The notes under the pieces: generated by a model
What the model was told of the DNA's origin: nothing
The model's database searches: none
Seen by the model: only the letters and a program-made list of their open reading frames with translations
Translations under genes and position numbers: made by a program
Part shown: positions 1 to 11,990 of the stretch, piece after piece
Layout of the letters: each line of letters begins with the position of its first letter
Numbering within the stretch: position 1 is the stretch's first letter
NCBI RefSeq assembly: GCF_000340215.1
Contig: NW_006921544.1
Span: forward strand, 402,599-466,598
Direction: 5' to 3'
Length of the DNA stretch: 64,000 nucleotides
From: Pseudocercospora fijiensis CIRAD86
Lineage: Eukaryota; Ascomycota; Dothideomycetes; Mycosphaerellales; Mycosphaerellaceae

Positions 1-540
1 CTTAGTCAAAGTTTTAACTTAGCCTTAAAGTTTTAATTAAGGCTTAAAGTTTTAATTAAAGTTTGATTAAAGGTGCCTTAGGCTCGTAGTATAGGTAAGG
101 TTGTGTCTATAGGCGTAGCGACAATAGTAAGTAATGTTAACAATAGCGGCGCTAGTCGTCTTAGCGCTAACTTTACCTTCTTCCAATTTCCTTCTTTAAC
201 TAACAACAACTCGGCAACACCGTTACTAATATAGCCGCGCCGGCCGTGTCGCCCTTTAGTACAAGCGTAACGCCGTCGTTACTATTATTATTACTATTTA
301 CGCGCGCGCCGTCCTCGCAGATCGCCTAGGCCTTAAGGCCTCGATAGAATAAGGGAGCAAGAGGGGGACCTAAATACTAGGAGAAGGGCCTTATAGGGCG
401 CGTTAGTAGAGAGGTGGTTTCCTAAAAGAGCAGCGAATAGTTAACGCGTTATAGCGCGCTTGTTGACACTCGGTGCGCGTTCACTATAGTAGTATAGTCT
501 TATTGTCCTAGTTTGCCGGCCTCTAATTAGTTAGCCTAAT
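1..540 (-). other. 3' noncoding tail of A1
   Basis: This lies downstream of the chromodomain on the minus strand. It contains a short tandem unit (taaagttttaattaa, 25-65) that also appears, less repeated, in A2 near 22225-22265. It also carries a CCCCGGGGG palindrome near 545-556 next to CTAATTAGTTAG, shared with A2, A3 and element E. No coding frame is recognised. Confidence 0.6.
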
Positions 541-599
541 AGCACCCCGGGGGTAGCATTGTTCCTAGGCTTAGTAGTAACATTATAGGCATTATAAGC

Positions 600-3500
600 T
601 CTTAGCCTTCTTCGTGTTCTTTACGCTAGTCTAATACTCATCTAACAACTTAGTTATATCCTTAAACGAGTCTTTAGCCTCCTACGAGTCCTATTTAGGT
701 AAATAGCCTTACTATCTTAACAGGTACTCCTTCTTGCCTTTCCTAGTCCGGTGCTATAGGATACGTTCTATAGACTACAGCTCTTCGCTATCCGCTAGTA
801 TGTCTTCGTATTTAGTAGGGGCTTTATCCCCCTCGCGTTAATAGTATAGCTTAAGGAGGGATATATAGAAGGTATTATAGATAGTGTAATAGGGTAGAAG
901 CTATAACTAGTAGGCCTATATGCCCTTCGGTTCTCGGATACGGAATAGGCTAATATATCTTAGTGCGAGCTTGGGCCTTGTTTTGCTATCGGGTAATAGG
1001 TATTTGCGGATGCGGAGGTTCTTAGTGCTTAGCATAACTATGTCGCCTTGTTTGAAGGTTATTAGCGTATAGTGCTTGTCGTAGTAGGTCTTTTAGTACT
1101 CTTAAGCCTTTATCAACTTCTCGGCTATCTTAGTATAGATTTCTCGCATCTTCTAAACCCTCTTAATAGCCGCTAGTGTTTCGGGTACTTAACGCGCTTC
1201 CCTTTCCTTACGCTCGGCCTCGAGCGAGGTAAATAGATCTTATAGTAAGGCGGCGTTCTAGCCTATTATAGCAAAATAAGGCGACACCTTAGTAGATAAG
1301 TGGACACTGTTATTGTATACGAATTCAGCTAGTTATAGGAGGTTGACCCAGTCCTCGGGGTTCTTATTAATATAACTACGCAGGTACTGCTATAGGGTGG
1401 CATTCTGCCTCTCTGTTTGACCGTCAGTCTGTAGATAGAAGGCTATTAATAGCCGATGCTTTAGTCTTAGCTGTAGGCATATTTCGCTCTAATAGTACGA
1501 TGTAAATATCGAGCCCCTATCGGAGACTATCCCCTTAGGGGTTCCCTAATAGGTACAGAAGATATTAGTCTATAGCGCCTCTGCTATATTAATAGCAGTC
1601 TAATCCTTACGCGCCGGGATATATCGAGCGCCCTTAGTAAATCGATCTACTATAACAAGGATAGCATCGTACACTTCCCCCCTACGCTTAGTAGGCGGAA
1701 GTCCTATAATGAAGTCTATTATAAGCTCTACAAATAGCTTCTTTAGAACAGGGAGTGAAGACAACTCGCCGAATAGTAAGTGCTTCGGCGCTTTAACTCG
1801 TTAATATACGGCACACGTGTTTACGTAGTCCTTTATATCCCGCTTACTATTTAGCTAGTAGTATATACGCGATAGTAGCTCGTGCGACCTCTCTATACTA
1901 TAGTAACCGGCAAGCTTACTATTATAGTGTCGCTTAAGAAGTTCTTATCGGATCGAATGTTTAGCGGGGACATAGTATCTGCCCTTAAACTTCAAATGAC
2001 CTTTGTTATCGATCGACTAATTGTTACTCTTACTAGATCGAGTCTTTCGCCTACTTACAAGCTTGTCTATACGTTTAGTAGCAAAGGCGTCCCTCTACTA
2101 AGCCCGTAACAGCTTATCTATAAACGATTGACTATCCCTATTTGCAAGGTTATTTAATAGCACCCTCGCTATTAAACGAGGTACGCATTATATACATCTA
2201 ATAGCACTAGTAGCCGGATTAACTGCAGTAGTGCTATCGCTATTACTATATATAGCGATGTCGACTAGGGAGTTATTATAACTTCTCCTATCTGTGTCCT
2301 TAATACGTACTGTTAATATAGCAAGAGCATTAATATGCTTTAAGCCGTCGCGGAGTCCGGTAAGCCGCTTATCCTACGCTTGCTTATTAACAATACGGGC
2401 TATAGCAATCTTATGCTACAGGGTTAGAAACAATAAATTGATGGATTGCTAAGTCCCGCTATCGTAATTAGGTCGCCTCGATAGGCTATTAGTAGGGTTG
2501 CTTACGCCTAGCCGATATAATACATTAAAATCAAACCTAGCGAGGTAGACGGCCTATCTAGCCTGTCGACCTATAACCCTAGTAACCTTCGTAATTCTAC
2601 GGAGGTTGTTATAGTCCGTATAGACCTAAATAGTATACTAGGCACTATCGAGATAGTAGCGCTAGTGCTTGAAGGCTTTAACAATAGCTAAGAGCTCTTA
2701 CTCGTAGGTCTCGTAGCGACGCTTAGTATTAATTATCTTCCTCGAAAAGAAGGCAATCGGGTACTAGTAATTGTTATTAGCCTATTGTAACATAATAGCT
2801 AATATAGCAAACTGTAAAGCGTTAGTCTTAATGCGGATCTGTTTACTTAGTACGAAATAGTGCAATAAGGGGACTTTAGTAAAGCGCTGCTTTAAACCGT
2901 TAAAAGCGGCTCGCGCTTTGTTAGTCTATTTGAACTCTCTAGTCGGGTTGGCCTTGGTTTTAGTAAGTTTAGTTAGTAGCATTATATGCCTCGAATAGCC
3001 CTTAATAAATCGGCGATAGAAGTTAGCAAAACCGAGGAACGACTACAGCTCCTTAATTAACGTAGGAACAGGCTATTTAGTAATAGTCTTAATCCGATTA
3101 GGATTAGCCTTAACACCCTTAGTTAATACGAGGAAGCCGAGGAATAACACCTCTTTAGCAGCAAAGGTACATTTAGAAGGCTTACAATACAAGCTATAGG
3201 CCCTTAGGCGAGCGAGTACCTTACGGACTGTAGCCTAGTGTTCCGCAATGTTAGGAGAGTGTATATAAACTAGGATGTTATCTAGGTAAACTATACAGAG
3301 GTAATCTAATAGGCCTAATAGGGCCCGATTGATATAGGACTAGAATATTGTAGGGGCGTTTGCTAGCCTAAATAGTATAACTAGATACTCGAAATAGCTA
3401 TAGCGGGTGCGGAAGGCTGTTTTCTATTTATTACCCTTACGGATGCGGATGCGATAGTATACATCCTTGATGTCTAATGTAGTATAGTAGTAAGTACTAG

Positions 3501-4450
3501 AAAGGCGATCGAGGGTCTTATTAATAAGAGGAAGTAGGTAGCGGTCTTTAATAGTAACAGCGTTAAGCCTACGATAATTAACATATAGGCGTAGGCTACT
3601 ATCCTTCTTTAGTACAAATAGGATAGGGGCGCTAGTAGGGCTGTTACTATACCGAATGCAACTATTAGCTAGGTTTTCCTCTAGGTACTTACGTAATACA
3701 GCAAGCTCGCGCTTACTAAGGTTGTAGAGTGGCCTAAAAGGAACCTCCTTGCCCTCTATAATATCAATCTTATAATCCGTTTCTTTAAATATAGGTAATG
3801 TCGATGCTAAGTAGTGTTCAAATACATTAATGTAGGTTTCTCGAATAGGCTCCGGTATACGAGCAAGCTAATCAGAGTCTATGCTATTAGGGGGCACAGG
3901 CTTATTGTTATCGCCTAATAGGTCGACTGTTAGGTTAGCTACGGTAGGTATTAGGTTGCCGATAAATAGGACCCTAATATCGTTAGGGCACTCGCTAACA
4001 TCGATGTGTTTAATGTCCTCTTTCCTAGCGATCCTAAATCGCTACTATTAACTGCCTAAGTCTATAACTATAGCATAGTACTTGAGAATAGGGTTGCTAA
4101 TAACAATCTTAGATAGGAGGCTGTCTATATCTACTACGTAGGCAGTGAAGTTTAGTAGGCGCTTATTGCCGAGGTCGTCTCTTAGGGCTATATAGACATA
4201 GTAGGCTCCGTAGGTTAAGTGCCGAGCGTTATTAAACTAAGCAAGGGTTAGTAGGTTAGTTCTAGGCAGTTGTCGAAGGTCTAATTGCTTAGCTAGGCGA
4301 TAGCTAATAAGGGCGCTAACTGAATTTCCTAGGTCTAGCGTAACCTTAGTCTTATAGTTGTTCCTATATGTATCTCCTACGAGACAGGTGCGTGTAATAG
4401 CTAGCACTATGTCGATAGTTTTACGCCGTACAAGGCTAACAGTTAGTGCG
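600..4450 (-). pseudogene. A1 Pol polyprotein relic (PR-RT-RH-IN-chromodomain)
   Basis: Order on the minus strand: aspartic protease near 4400-4290 (context LDLGNSVSALIS), reverse transcriptase near 3800-3200, RNase H near 2800-2550, integrase near 1920-1000, chromodomain near 790-655 (RGKKEYL followed by GYLPK). The RT active-site box near 3290-3268 reads YLDNILVYIH, where intact A2 has YLDDILVYIH, so the second catalytic Asp is lost. Numerous TAG/TAA codons make it non-coding now. The family is that of chromodomain-bearing Ty3/gypsy elements. Confidence 0.85.
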
Positions 4451-5850
4451 GCGCTTATTCTTTTTTCGACTAATAAGAAGGTTGGCCTATAAGGGTAGCG
4501 TTAGCTACTAAAAGGTGCTTTCGGTGCTTAGCGGTAGCGCGGTCGATTCGGGCCTAGTCCTTAGGTTTGTCGCATTGGCCTAGTAGATAGCTAGTACTAT
4601 TACAATTGAAGCACTTCAGTCCGGTTAGGGGATTGCTATAGCTATTGCCGCTGTTGTTAGCCGAGCGATTAGTACTATAGGGATACGAGCCCCTTCTACG
4701 GCCCCTATTACGGCCTCCTCTGTATAGCCGTCGGCTACGGCTTCTCCTACGGTCGTTGTTATTACTACCTCTATTGTTAGCACTAGTGTTGTTCTAATAC
4801 GAACCTTGATTTCCTCCGCGGCTACGATAGGTAGCTAGGCGTATCTTGGATTCTAACCGTTATTAGAGCTATACTATACGCTCTATAGTCTCGACTTCAA
4901 CTATAAATTGAATGTATATAAGGTTAGCCTATTCAAACATACGGCGGCGGTCCAATTCAAGGACCAATTCCTATCTCAGTTTTAGGCGTATTTCCGAGAT
5001 CTATATAGAATTAGTCTTAGCCGGAAGGTTATCCTCGAGGGTCTTCAAATAGGCCTTAAATGAACGAGCCGACTAGTTAGTCTTTTGTTTAGCTCGAAGG
5101 TATTAGTCCTAAGCATGCTATTGTCTTAGTATCGGGTTTCTAAGAGTGTCTAGCATAATAGTCTTGTAGGTTTTTCACTAAACAGCAGTCTAATTATTAA
5201 GGGAATCGAAATAGTCGTCCTAGGTGCGCTTTAGGTTACTATTAATATACTATATAGCGTAAACAACTAAGGAATAGTCGTCTAGAAGAGCCCTTAGTGC
5301 ATTTCGCTAGTTGAGCTTACAATTACGTATATAATCATTATATTGCTTGCGACTAGAGCTATTAAACACGGTGCAGTCCTTAAGTTTAGTATCCTTCTTC
5401 TAGACTAGGACTGATAGTAAGGAGGGCCCTACTATCGGCTTAGTGTTAGTTGTTAGGGCCTCCTAAAGGCGGCGAATTTCGAGGAGGTTGTCCTTTAGCT
5501 ATTGTTCTTAACGTAGGGCAGTAAGCCTGTTTTAAGTAGCTTCTTAAAGTCTCGCTACTAGCTAGGGGCTAAAGGCTAGCTAGCTATATCGTCGATTGAC
5601 AATGTTGTTAAGAATGTCGTTAACAGGTAATTCTAGATTATTACCTAGAATTGTAGGTTCTTCTTTAATAGGCTCTCCGGTAGGCTCTTTAGCAGGAGGT
5701 ACTTTAGTAGGCACTTTAGCGGGAACTGTGCTACTAGCGTTGTCGTTGCTAGCGCTGCTAGCAGTAGCACGGTTGTTGTTTCGTAATAAACCGGCTATTG
5801 TAAGGGGCGACACTAATAATATATTATTAGCCCCTAAGATGCGGATGTAG
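4450..5850 (-). pseudogene. A1 Gag (nucleocapsid) relic
   Basis: The N-terminal part stays open from about 5813 to 5580 and includes the repeat PAKVPTKVPPAKEPTGEPIK; the GTG at 5813 is probably not the true start because the frame continues upstream. Downstream frames match the A2 copy and end in a CCHC-type zinc knuckle near 4570-4640 in the context KCFN.NSTS..LG.CDKPKD. Gag would form the virus-like particle and bind the element RNA. Stops replace Gln codons throughout. Confidence 0.75.
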
Positions 5851-6059
5851 CGGGATTAGTAGATATCGGCTTAGTATGCTTAACTTAGTGTAATAGGCCG
5901 TATAGAAGGCCTTGCTTAATGATTGGTACGGTTGTTTCGATAGAATAGTACGTATAGGTCCCGTTCTTCGGGCGCAATATAGTTAGATTAGTCTTGCTCG
6001 TAGCTATACCGCTAAAAGCTTGAAATAAGAACTATCTAGCTGCTGCCCTTAAAGGGTGG

Positions 6060-6070
6060 ATCGAATACTA
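6060..6070 (-). promoter_or_regulatory. Putative self-priming primer-binding site of A1
   Basis: The 11 bases that follow the 5' LTR on the minus strand read TAGTATTCGAT. The same LTR contains ATCGAATACTA on the minus strand (6130-6120), a perfect 11-base complement. In Tf1 and related sushi-type elements the 5' end of the transcript folds back to prime reverse transcription in this way. I see the complementarity; the mechanism is inferred from that family. Confidence 0.6.
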
Positions 6071-6268
6071 TATAAGAAGGGTTATATTAGCAGGTAGATA
6101 GGGTAGTAGTAAATTAGTATAGTATTCGATAGAGGTCTAAGAGGAGAGGGAGGAAGGTAGGCTAGTTGGCCTAACGCCAAGCGCCAAGCCCTGCCTAAGG
6201 CATCAAGACCCTAGCTTCACTCGAGTCTAGTTACATACTAATCGCGTATAACCTCTTTGGTCCTAACA
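6071..6268 (-). repeat. A1 5' LTR (198 bp)
   Basis: On the minus strand it begins TGTTAGGACC and ends CTTATA (originally CTTACA). It matches the LTR pair of A2 almost throughout and so belongs to the same subfamily. It contains the 11-base block at 6120-6130 that is complementary to the internal block at 6060-6070. Confidence 0.9.
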
Positions 6269-6439
6269 GTCGCTCTCTTTGTCGCTAGGCTTAGAGATTA
6301 GCGTAATAAAACAGCGCGTAAACTTCTTTAGAAGTTTCCTTAAGTCGATAGGTATATAGCTAGTAGTCCTAATTTATAACGCCGGCGAAAACGTTAGATT
6401 CGTAATAATACCCCCGGGGTAGCATTAGACTCGCGTTCT

Positions 6440-9400
6440 AATTAGTTAGTTCGGGTAGACCCGCCTCCGGTAGTAATGCCTCTAGTAACGACGTATAAGA
6501 TAGCATTATTACCTTAACTTGTATAGTAGGTGTAGGTAGTCGTTGTGTTATACTCGCTATCGCTTCGAGCACTCGTCTTCTTAGTGCAGAACCTAGAAAC
6601 TTGCTTTAACGTACGGATCGGCGCACTTCTAGAAATGACCTATTTAAGCTATACTAACTTATAGCGCAGATTGCCGGTCTTATAACCGCGCCGTAGCGTT
6701 TCCCGAAGACCGTCTAGAAGCAGCAAGGATATCCTCGCAGGACTTGTAGCTAGTGTTGCCGACATAACTAGTAAACACGACTCGGTTGCCCTTCTAGTTA
6801 GCAATAGTTCCCTCCTAGGAGCTATCGTCGTAGTTGCGCTAAATATCTCGGGTTATACGAGACTATAGCCGACCTAGAATAATTAGCGTATTTAGGTCGG
6901 CGGCAATCTAGAAGGTAAAGGAAAAGCATATGCCGAAAGCGTCTACTATAATATTATAGTAGGCACCTACTAGCGCAACCTCCCTATTTACTCCCTATAT
7001 ACTAAGGGAAATGTCTCTGTTTATTAGTAGTCTAAGCTGTTTAGCCTAGCGCTCACTTATAATAAGTGACTCTAAACTATTATTAAGCATTGCTAGCATC
7101 TGTTAACTATAGCTCCCGATAGTAACCTAAATATAGATAGCGGGGACGACGGCGAAGGAACGAGTAACTACGGAAAGGTCTACATTATTAGGGATAGAGT
7201 AAAGTTCTTTAGGTCGAGGAGGTCCTACTCGACCGATTTGTTAGCTAGTAAATCGGACAGCCTTAATAGAAACTGAAACTAGAGTAGGGTCGGGATTATT
7301 ACTATCCCCTCGGCCTATCTCCTTAACTCCCTCTTCGTTAGCATTATCGATAGTATCTTAGTTCTCGTAGGTTACCGATTCGCCTTCTACTAACTCTTAG
7401 GCACCTAAAAATTTAGGAAGGAACTATAGGGAAGAGACGTCGATATAGTCTTCTCGTCCCTATTTCCTTCGGAGGGCAGCGAGGTCTTTTATAAAGGTAG
7501 CATCGTTAGGGATTCGGCTCTAGAATAGGTTAGTAGGCAAACCGTATACTAACAGCTCTCCTATAGACACATTAGACTTGAGGTCTAGGAACTATAAAGC
7601 CTAGAAGAGAGCGTTTGCCTTTATGTCTAAGGAGTTAGCTAGGCTAGTACTATACTTTTTTATATACCTATTAAAGCGAAAGCTCTTTAGGTCGGATAAC
7701 TTCCGTTTGTAGGCAGGTAGGTTAGCTAGGCCTAGGGTACTACTAATGTCGGTAGTAATATCCTCTATATCGACCTCTAGAGTCTCTAGGACGACTAGGC
7801 TTTCTATAGGTAGGGTGCTAGGTACGGTGCTAGATCGGGCAGCACGGTCTGTAGCTGTCTAGAGAGTCTTAGTTTTAGCGGTTAACTCTCGCTATTGCTT
7901 AGCCTTGTCGGCCGCCTTGTTCTTTAGTACCCTAGTAGGGGCTACCGTACTAGGGCGAGTAGGGTTCTAAGGGCTCTTACCCTTGCTTTAGGACTAGGTC
8001 TAAGACCGTATAGCAGCGTAGACATCTATACTGTTCTTAGTAACCGCGTAAACATTAGTAACTGCGTCCGGATCCTAAGAAACAAAGTTAACTTTAACAG
8101 GCTTAGTAGTACCGTTACTGCTTCGCTCCTTAACCTGTTTTACCCTAACCTTCTAAGTTTCTCGTTTAGCAATAGCGGCTAGGGTACTGTTCCTAGTGTC
8201 CTTAAACTCGATCTTGCCGCTATACTTCTTTTCTAGAAGGGTCTTCAGCTAAGGCAGCTTCGGGGCTCTCCGATCCTATTTGAAATCAATCTTGTCGCCG
8301 GTGTCTATATAGTAGAATCGACTATTTACTTGCATAATAAGCTTCCTTTTAAGAAGCTCTTTCTAGATAGGGTAGGACGATTAGACATATTTAAACCCGC
8401 TACATATCTAGCACTTGCTATCTAAGTTAGAATAGATCTTCCGTATAGCGTAGACATCTACTAAAGGGGCTTTAGGGTAGTTGGGATCTGAAACCTAGTA
8501 GACTAGTAGTACATCGCCTAGTATAGTAGTATTAATAACCTCCCTAACTCGCTATAATGCTTTCGCATTTAGGTTTAGTTAGGCTAGGGATTTAGCTAAG
8601 TCCGCAACGTCTTAAGAGTGCTTAGTAATAGTAGGAGTTACGGTCTTAGGACTACTTTGCGATTTAGGAAGGAACTTAGGTCCCTTGTTTCCTAAGGCTT
8701 CTTTCCTAACCTACGCTAGGTTATTCCGGTCTTCGCCGTAGATAAACTTCCTCGCATCGGCTATGCTATTAATGTCGGCCTTAATACATACTAGGACCTC
8801 TTTATATTTCCTGAAACTCTTAGGATCGGACTCGCTAAGCTTATAGCGACGGAAGATACGCTAAGCTATAGGCTACGGCAATCCCTAGAGGAGCAGCCTC
8901 GTTCTCTAAGAGTTTTCGAGGTTACTCTATTCGATGCCGTCCGCTAACTCGACAAACTCGCGGACATACCCCTTTAGGTCGTTATCCTTAGTGCGCCTTA
9001 CTAAGCAGAGGGACTCGAGCTACGTACGACTGCCTTTAATACGACGGCTATCGCGCTCCCGATATTCCCTTATAAAGGCTACCTTGAAGGTCTCCTAGTT
9101 GGTATTAGACTTGTCGTCCTTTTCTAGGTAGCTAACTAGGGTTTTAAGGGTTCGGTAAAGCTTAGAGGAGGTAGTCCTCGTAAAGGACCGAATCTTGTAC
9201 TAGTCGGATTCTCTATCGAGCTCGTAATTAACTAAGCCTTCCTTAAAGCGCTTAATATATGCTATAGCGTTCTATCCTTCGAATAAGGGGTTTGTAGTGC
9301 TCCCTAGTTCTAGCGGGCGACGCTTGTTTTAACGGAGAAGTTCAGTTTGCTTCTCTATTATCTTTATAATAACATTATAGAGCGCCTCTAGCGTAGAGGG

Positions 9401-9526
9401 CGCAGGAGGCTTACTTATATCAACTAGTCGCCGCCTAATTTCTTCGTTAATAGGATTAGGGGCGTTTTCGGATTCCGAAGATTCTACTAATTCGTAATGC
9501 TCGTTTTCGCTAGAGCTAGAGCTTAT
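6440..9526 (-). pseudogene. Element E: Gag/retropepsin-like polyprotein relic
   Basis: A single frame can be followed on the minus strand for about 1,000 codons. The inferred start is an ATA at 9526-9524, probably a former ATG followed by Ser-rich residues (SSSSSENEHYEL). It holds an acidic N-terminus, a Gag-like helical part (TTNPLFEG....IKRFKEGL), a zinc-knuckle-like CQICSGF near 8400-8440, a long linker, and a retropepsin-like domain near 7110-6840 with LESLIIS and LIILGRP. Stops fall mostly at expected Gln codons. No reverse transcriptase follows before A1 interrupts at 6268, so Pol may lie beyond A1. It could also be a Gag-only non-autonomous element. Confidence 0.6.
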
Positions 9527-10639
9527 TCGATTATTATAAAATAGTTAAAATAGCTAAAATAGAATGCTGTATAAAGTTGAAATGGAATGCTATATAAATG
9601 TATTTTTAGTGTCTTTAGTTTGTTTAGTTTGTTGTAATATTGCTGTGCGAGAGAGTAGTATATTAGGCTGTTTCTCCTAGTATTACCCCCGGGGTAGCAT
9701 TAGGATTTAGCCTCCTAGGGGTCGCCTAACTACCTCTAGGAGCTTAGTTTAGTAGATTTTAGACAAAAGCCGCTCGGAGGGAGAGACTACAATCTCTGTT
9801 TATACCTAGATCCTAGAAACTAGCTCGTATCTCCTTTAGCTAGGCGGGGGGGCGGTAGCCTTCTTTTTCTAGTAGAAGGCTAAGCACTATCTAAGCGAGG
9901 CTACGAATCTAGGAACGCCCTACCCGATTAATAGGGGACTCCCCGGCTATCCGACCTGCAAGCCGTATTTGCTATTAATTGATAGTCTTAGCAAACCAAG
10001 CAAGGCCGATAGGTAATTAGTCTATCTCCTCCTTAGGCGGGGCTTATCTCGAGCAAGCGGTACTAAATAGGTCTTCGACCCGGAGCCGAGTCCTTAGAAG
10101 CTAGCTATAGCTATAGACTAGGCCCTAAGCTATAATAGTCCTAAGGGTTTATAGCTTTTCGGGGTTAAAGCGATGCCCTCGTTAAGAGGTTTCTCTACTT
10201 ATCGTAATAGCCCCTTAAGATACTTCTATATCGTCTATATCGTAGGCTCTTATCGTGCCCTCGCTTCGGTTATAGCTATTCGTGCCTAGAGACTACCTTC
10301 AATATACCCGAACCTGTTAGATATAAAGAGATAGCCCTACCTTCGGCTCTAATAAAGGACGGAAACCAAAACCACTACTACTACTAGCAGTAATAGTATA
10401 GGCTACCGAGGGTAACATGACCTATAGCAATATAGGTAGCTATATTTAGCATAATAGGATAACAAGACGGTTGCTTAGGCTAATAACTAGAGCCCTACAA
10501 TATAGGCATTATAGAAGTGTGACATAAACAATATACTATACGAGGTTAGTGCTCTATCTACAATGCAGAAGGAGGCCTCTTATATAGGCTTAAAACTCAG
10601 CCTAGGTGTGTAGGGCCGGTTACTAGCCAATACTAGTTC
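9527..10639. other. Unassigned region between element E and hAT fragment
   Basis: The first 150 bases look like the AT-rich leader of element E. The motif tacccccggggtagcattag occurs at about 9685-9704 and again at about 6411-6430. From 9720 to 10640 I see no recognisable gene, RNA or repeat partner in this window; a GGGGGGG run sits at 9847. CpA and TpG are somewhat less depleted than elsewhere. Confidence 0.4.
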
Positions 10640-10756
10640 GAACTAGGAATCTATATAGTTTAAAAAAACCGAACCGGAACTAGGGAGCTAGTTTAGCGCT
10701 AAGAGACTAAACTATATACGTTTAGTAGTTCGCAAACCGAACTACTACGGGGTCTA
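10640..10756 (-). mobile_element. Solo terminal fragment of the hAT family
   Basis: About 117 bases match, in inverse orientation, the left end of hAT-1 (34169-34285) and of hAT-2 (51090 onward). The fragment ends CCGAACTACTACGGGGTCTA, the inverse of the TIR start TAGACCCCGTAGTAGTTCGG. No matching opposite end is visible upstream, so it is a truncated copy or the remnant of a short non-autonomous derivative. Confidence 0.75.
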
Positions 10757-11093
10757 CGTAAAGTTGCTAGCTTTTAGCACTTAAGACGCCGAGTAAGCGA
10801 AGTAAAAGCTCGTTAAGCAACGTTTAATATCTTAGGGAGCAAGAACTATCGAACGTCTTAGTAGGTACGGCGTCCTACTTTAGATAGTACTAATAGGCGG
10901 GGTAGATATTCTCTTTTACGTTATAATATATATACTCTAGTTCCCTAGCTTCTTCCTATTCCGCTAATATATAAGGACTACCTATTACTAAATAATATAC
11001 TTAGTACTTAGTATCGATTTAGAGCTCGAGTAGTATCCGGGAATATTATATAGTATAGTAGAGCAATTAGAGAAGCAGCTACGATACTTATAA
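10757..11093. other. Unassigned flank of element C
   Basis: This is pre-insertion DNA left of element C. Removing C joins it to 32843 onward. No motif is recognised. A plus-strand frame can be read through if every TAG/TAA is taken as Gln, but in TA-rich DNA such a reading is weak evidence. Confidence 0.3.
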
Positions 11094-11098
11094 CCGAG
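11094..11098. other. Left target-site duplication of element C (CCGAG)
   Basis: CCGAG directly precedes the 5' LTR of C and is repeated exactly at 32838-32842 after the 3' LTR. Five bases is the usual duplication of Ty3/gypsy integrases. The match across 21.7 kb shows that both LTRs belong to one insertion. Confidence 0.9.
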
Positions 11099-11801
11099 TA
11101 TTATAGTAGCTACCTAGAAAGGACCGATAATTTTTGTAAGCTAGCTACTATACTATAAAGTAATATCGGATTTAAGTTACCTTAGTAGTAGGGGCCCCTA
11201 GCAAAGTAGGTCGCCTAGTTAGCCGCCTATTTAACCGTATAACGTAATATCTTAGGGACTCTCGCGGAGGCCGTACGTAGTAGGATAATACGTTATCCGT
11301 TACTATACGAACGACGGGACTATCTTAACTACCCGTTCGCGTATACGAACGATAGTAAGTAAGATATATAGAGTCGTAGAACAGATCCGAGTAGTAGGAA
11401 GGAGCTAGAAGATAGGGAAGCGCTAGGAGAAATATATTTACTTAAGAGCGGTTAGCCGGGTTCGCGCTAGCGCGCTATATACGATAGCTAGGAAATAAGG
11501 TCGCTACGAGATAGGGGATAAGCGGGATAAACGCGCTCGCGTTCGGCGCGTAGTAAAGGACCTAAAAGTAGAGGTTTGCTAAGAAGTAAGTAAGTAAGAT
11601 ATATATACCTACGCTTCCGCGTTAGACGCGCTAGACGCCCGTAAGGCGGGATACTAAGAAAGGGGCTCTCCCTCTAAGGTACCCTTCTTTTTTTCTTCGT
11701 AGTTCGTCTTATAGAGATAGTACCTATATTAATTTAGCGCTCCCTTTAGTTCCGTTAAAAGTTTAGTATATATTCTTACTACTTAGCTACTAACCCTTAT
11801 A
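11099..11801 (+). repeat. Element C 5' LTR (703 bp)
   Basis: It starts TATTATAGTAGCTA, where the first two bases were probably TG, and ends CCTTATA, probably once CCTTACA. It aligns along its full length with 32134-32837, differing mainly by C/T and G/A transitions. Confidence 0.92.
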
Positions 11802-11990
11802 TTACGAACTGCCTAAAAAAACGCCTTTACTACGATAGATACTCCCGACGAGTAGATTTGAAATATAAGACCTAATAACGTACCTAATTTTTTAAGCTTA
11901 GTATAGAAGAAGATCCCCGCTACGCGCGAACAACTAGATTTTACCTATACTACCGACCCGGAGCTGCTCGATAACCTACTTAAGGCTTAT
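11802..11990 (+). pseudogene. Element C leader and first part of gag
   Basis: The bases just after the LTR (TTACGAACTGC) are complementary over nine bases, with one C/T change, to GTAGTTCGT inside the LTR at 11699-11707, suggesting self-priming. The gag frame then runs into the CTTAT duplication at 11986-11990, where element D begins; it resumes at 26641. Confidence 0.6.
11986..11990. other. Left target-site duplication of element D (CTTAT)
   Basis: CTTAT precedes the left LTR of D and is repeated exactly at 26636-26640. Joining the two flanks with one copy restores the gag frame of element C. Confidence 0.9.

Larger units (their letters stand above)
1..6268 (-). mobile_element. Ty3/gypsy chromovirus A1, 3' end off window
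   Basis: This is a minus-strand LTR retrotransposon of the same family as A2, A3 and A4 in this window. Reading from right to left it holds the 5' LTR (6268-6071), a putative primer site, Gag with a repetitive Pro/Thr/Lys stretch and a zinc knuckle, protease, reverse transcriptase, RNase H, integrase and a C-terminal chromodomain (about 790-655). About 500 bases of 3' noncoding DNA follow, and the 3' LTR lies beyond the window. Every long frame is interrupted by TAG or TAA, as expected after RIP. The insertion cut element E; bases 6269-6273 (gtcgc) are the expected right target duplication, whose partner cannot be seen. Confidence 0.9.

Noticed and set aside
1882..2109. 75-codon plus-strand open frame in A1 (similar one on the minus strand at 20244-20471 in A2)
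   Set aside because: Both are antisense to the integrase zinc-binding region; similarity between them only reflects the copies of element A.
5596..5850. 84-codon Leu-rich plus-strand frame in A1 (equivalents at 16485-16751 minus and 61089-61289 plus)
   Set aside because: Antisense to the Gag N-terminus; Leu richness is the complement of the Pro/Thr/Lys and Asn/Ala repeats.
6411..9704. The two copies of tacccccggggtagcattag as LTR ends of element E
   Set aside because: Similarity stops after about 20 bases on either side, so they cannot be a pair of LTRs.
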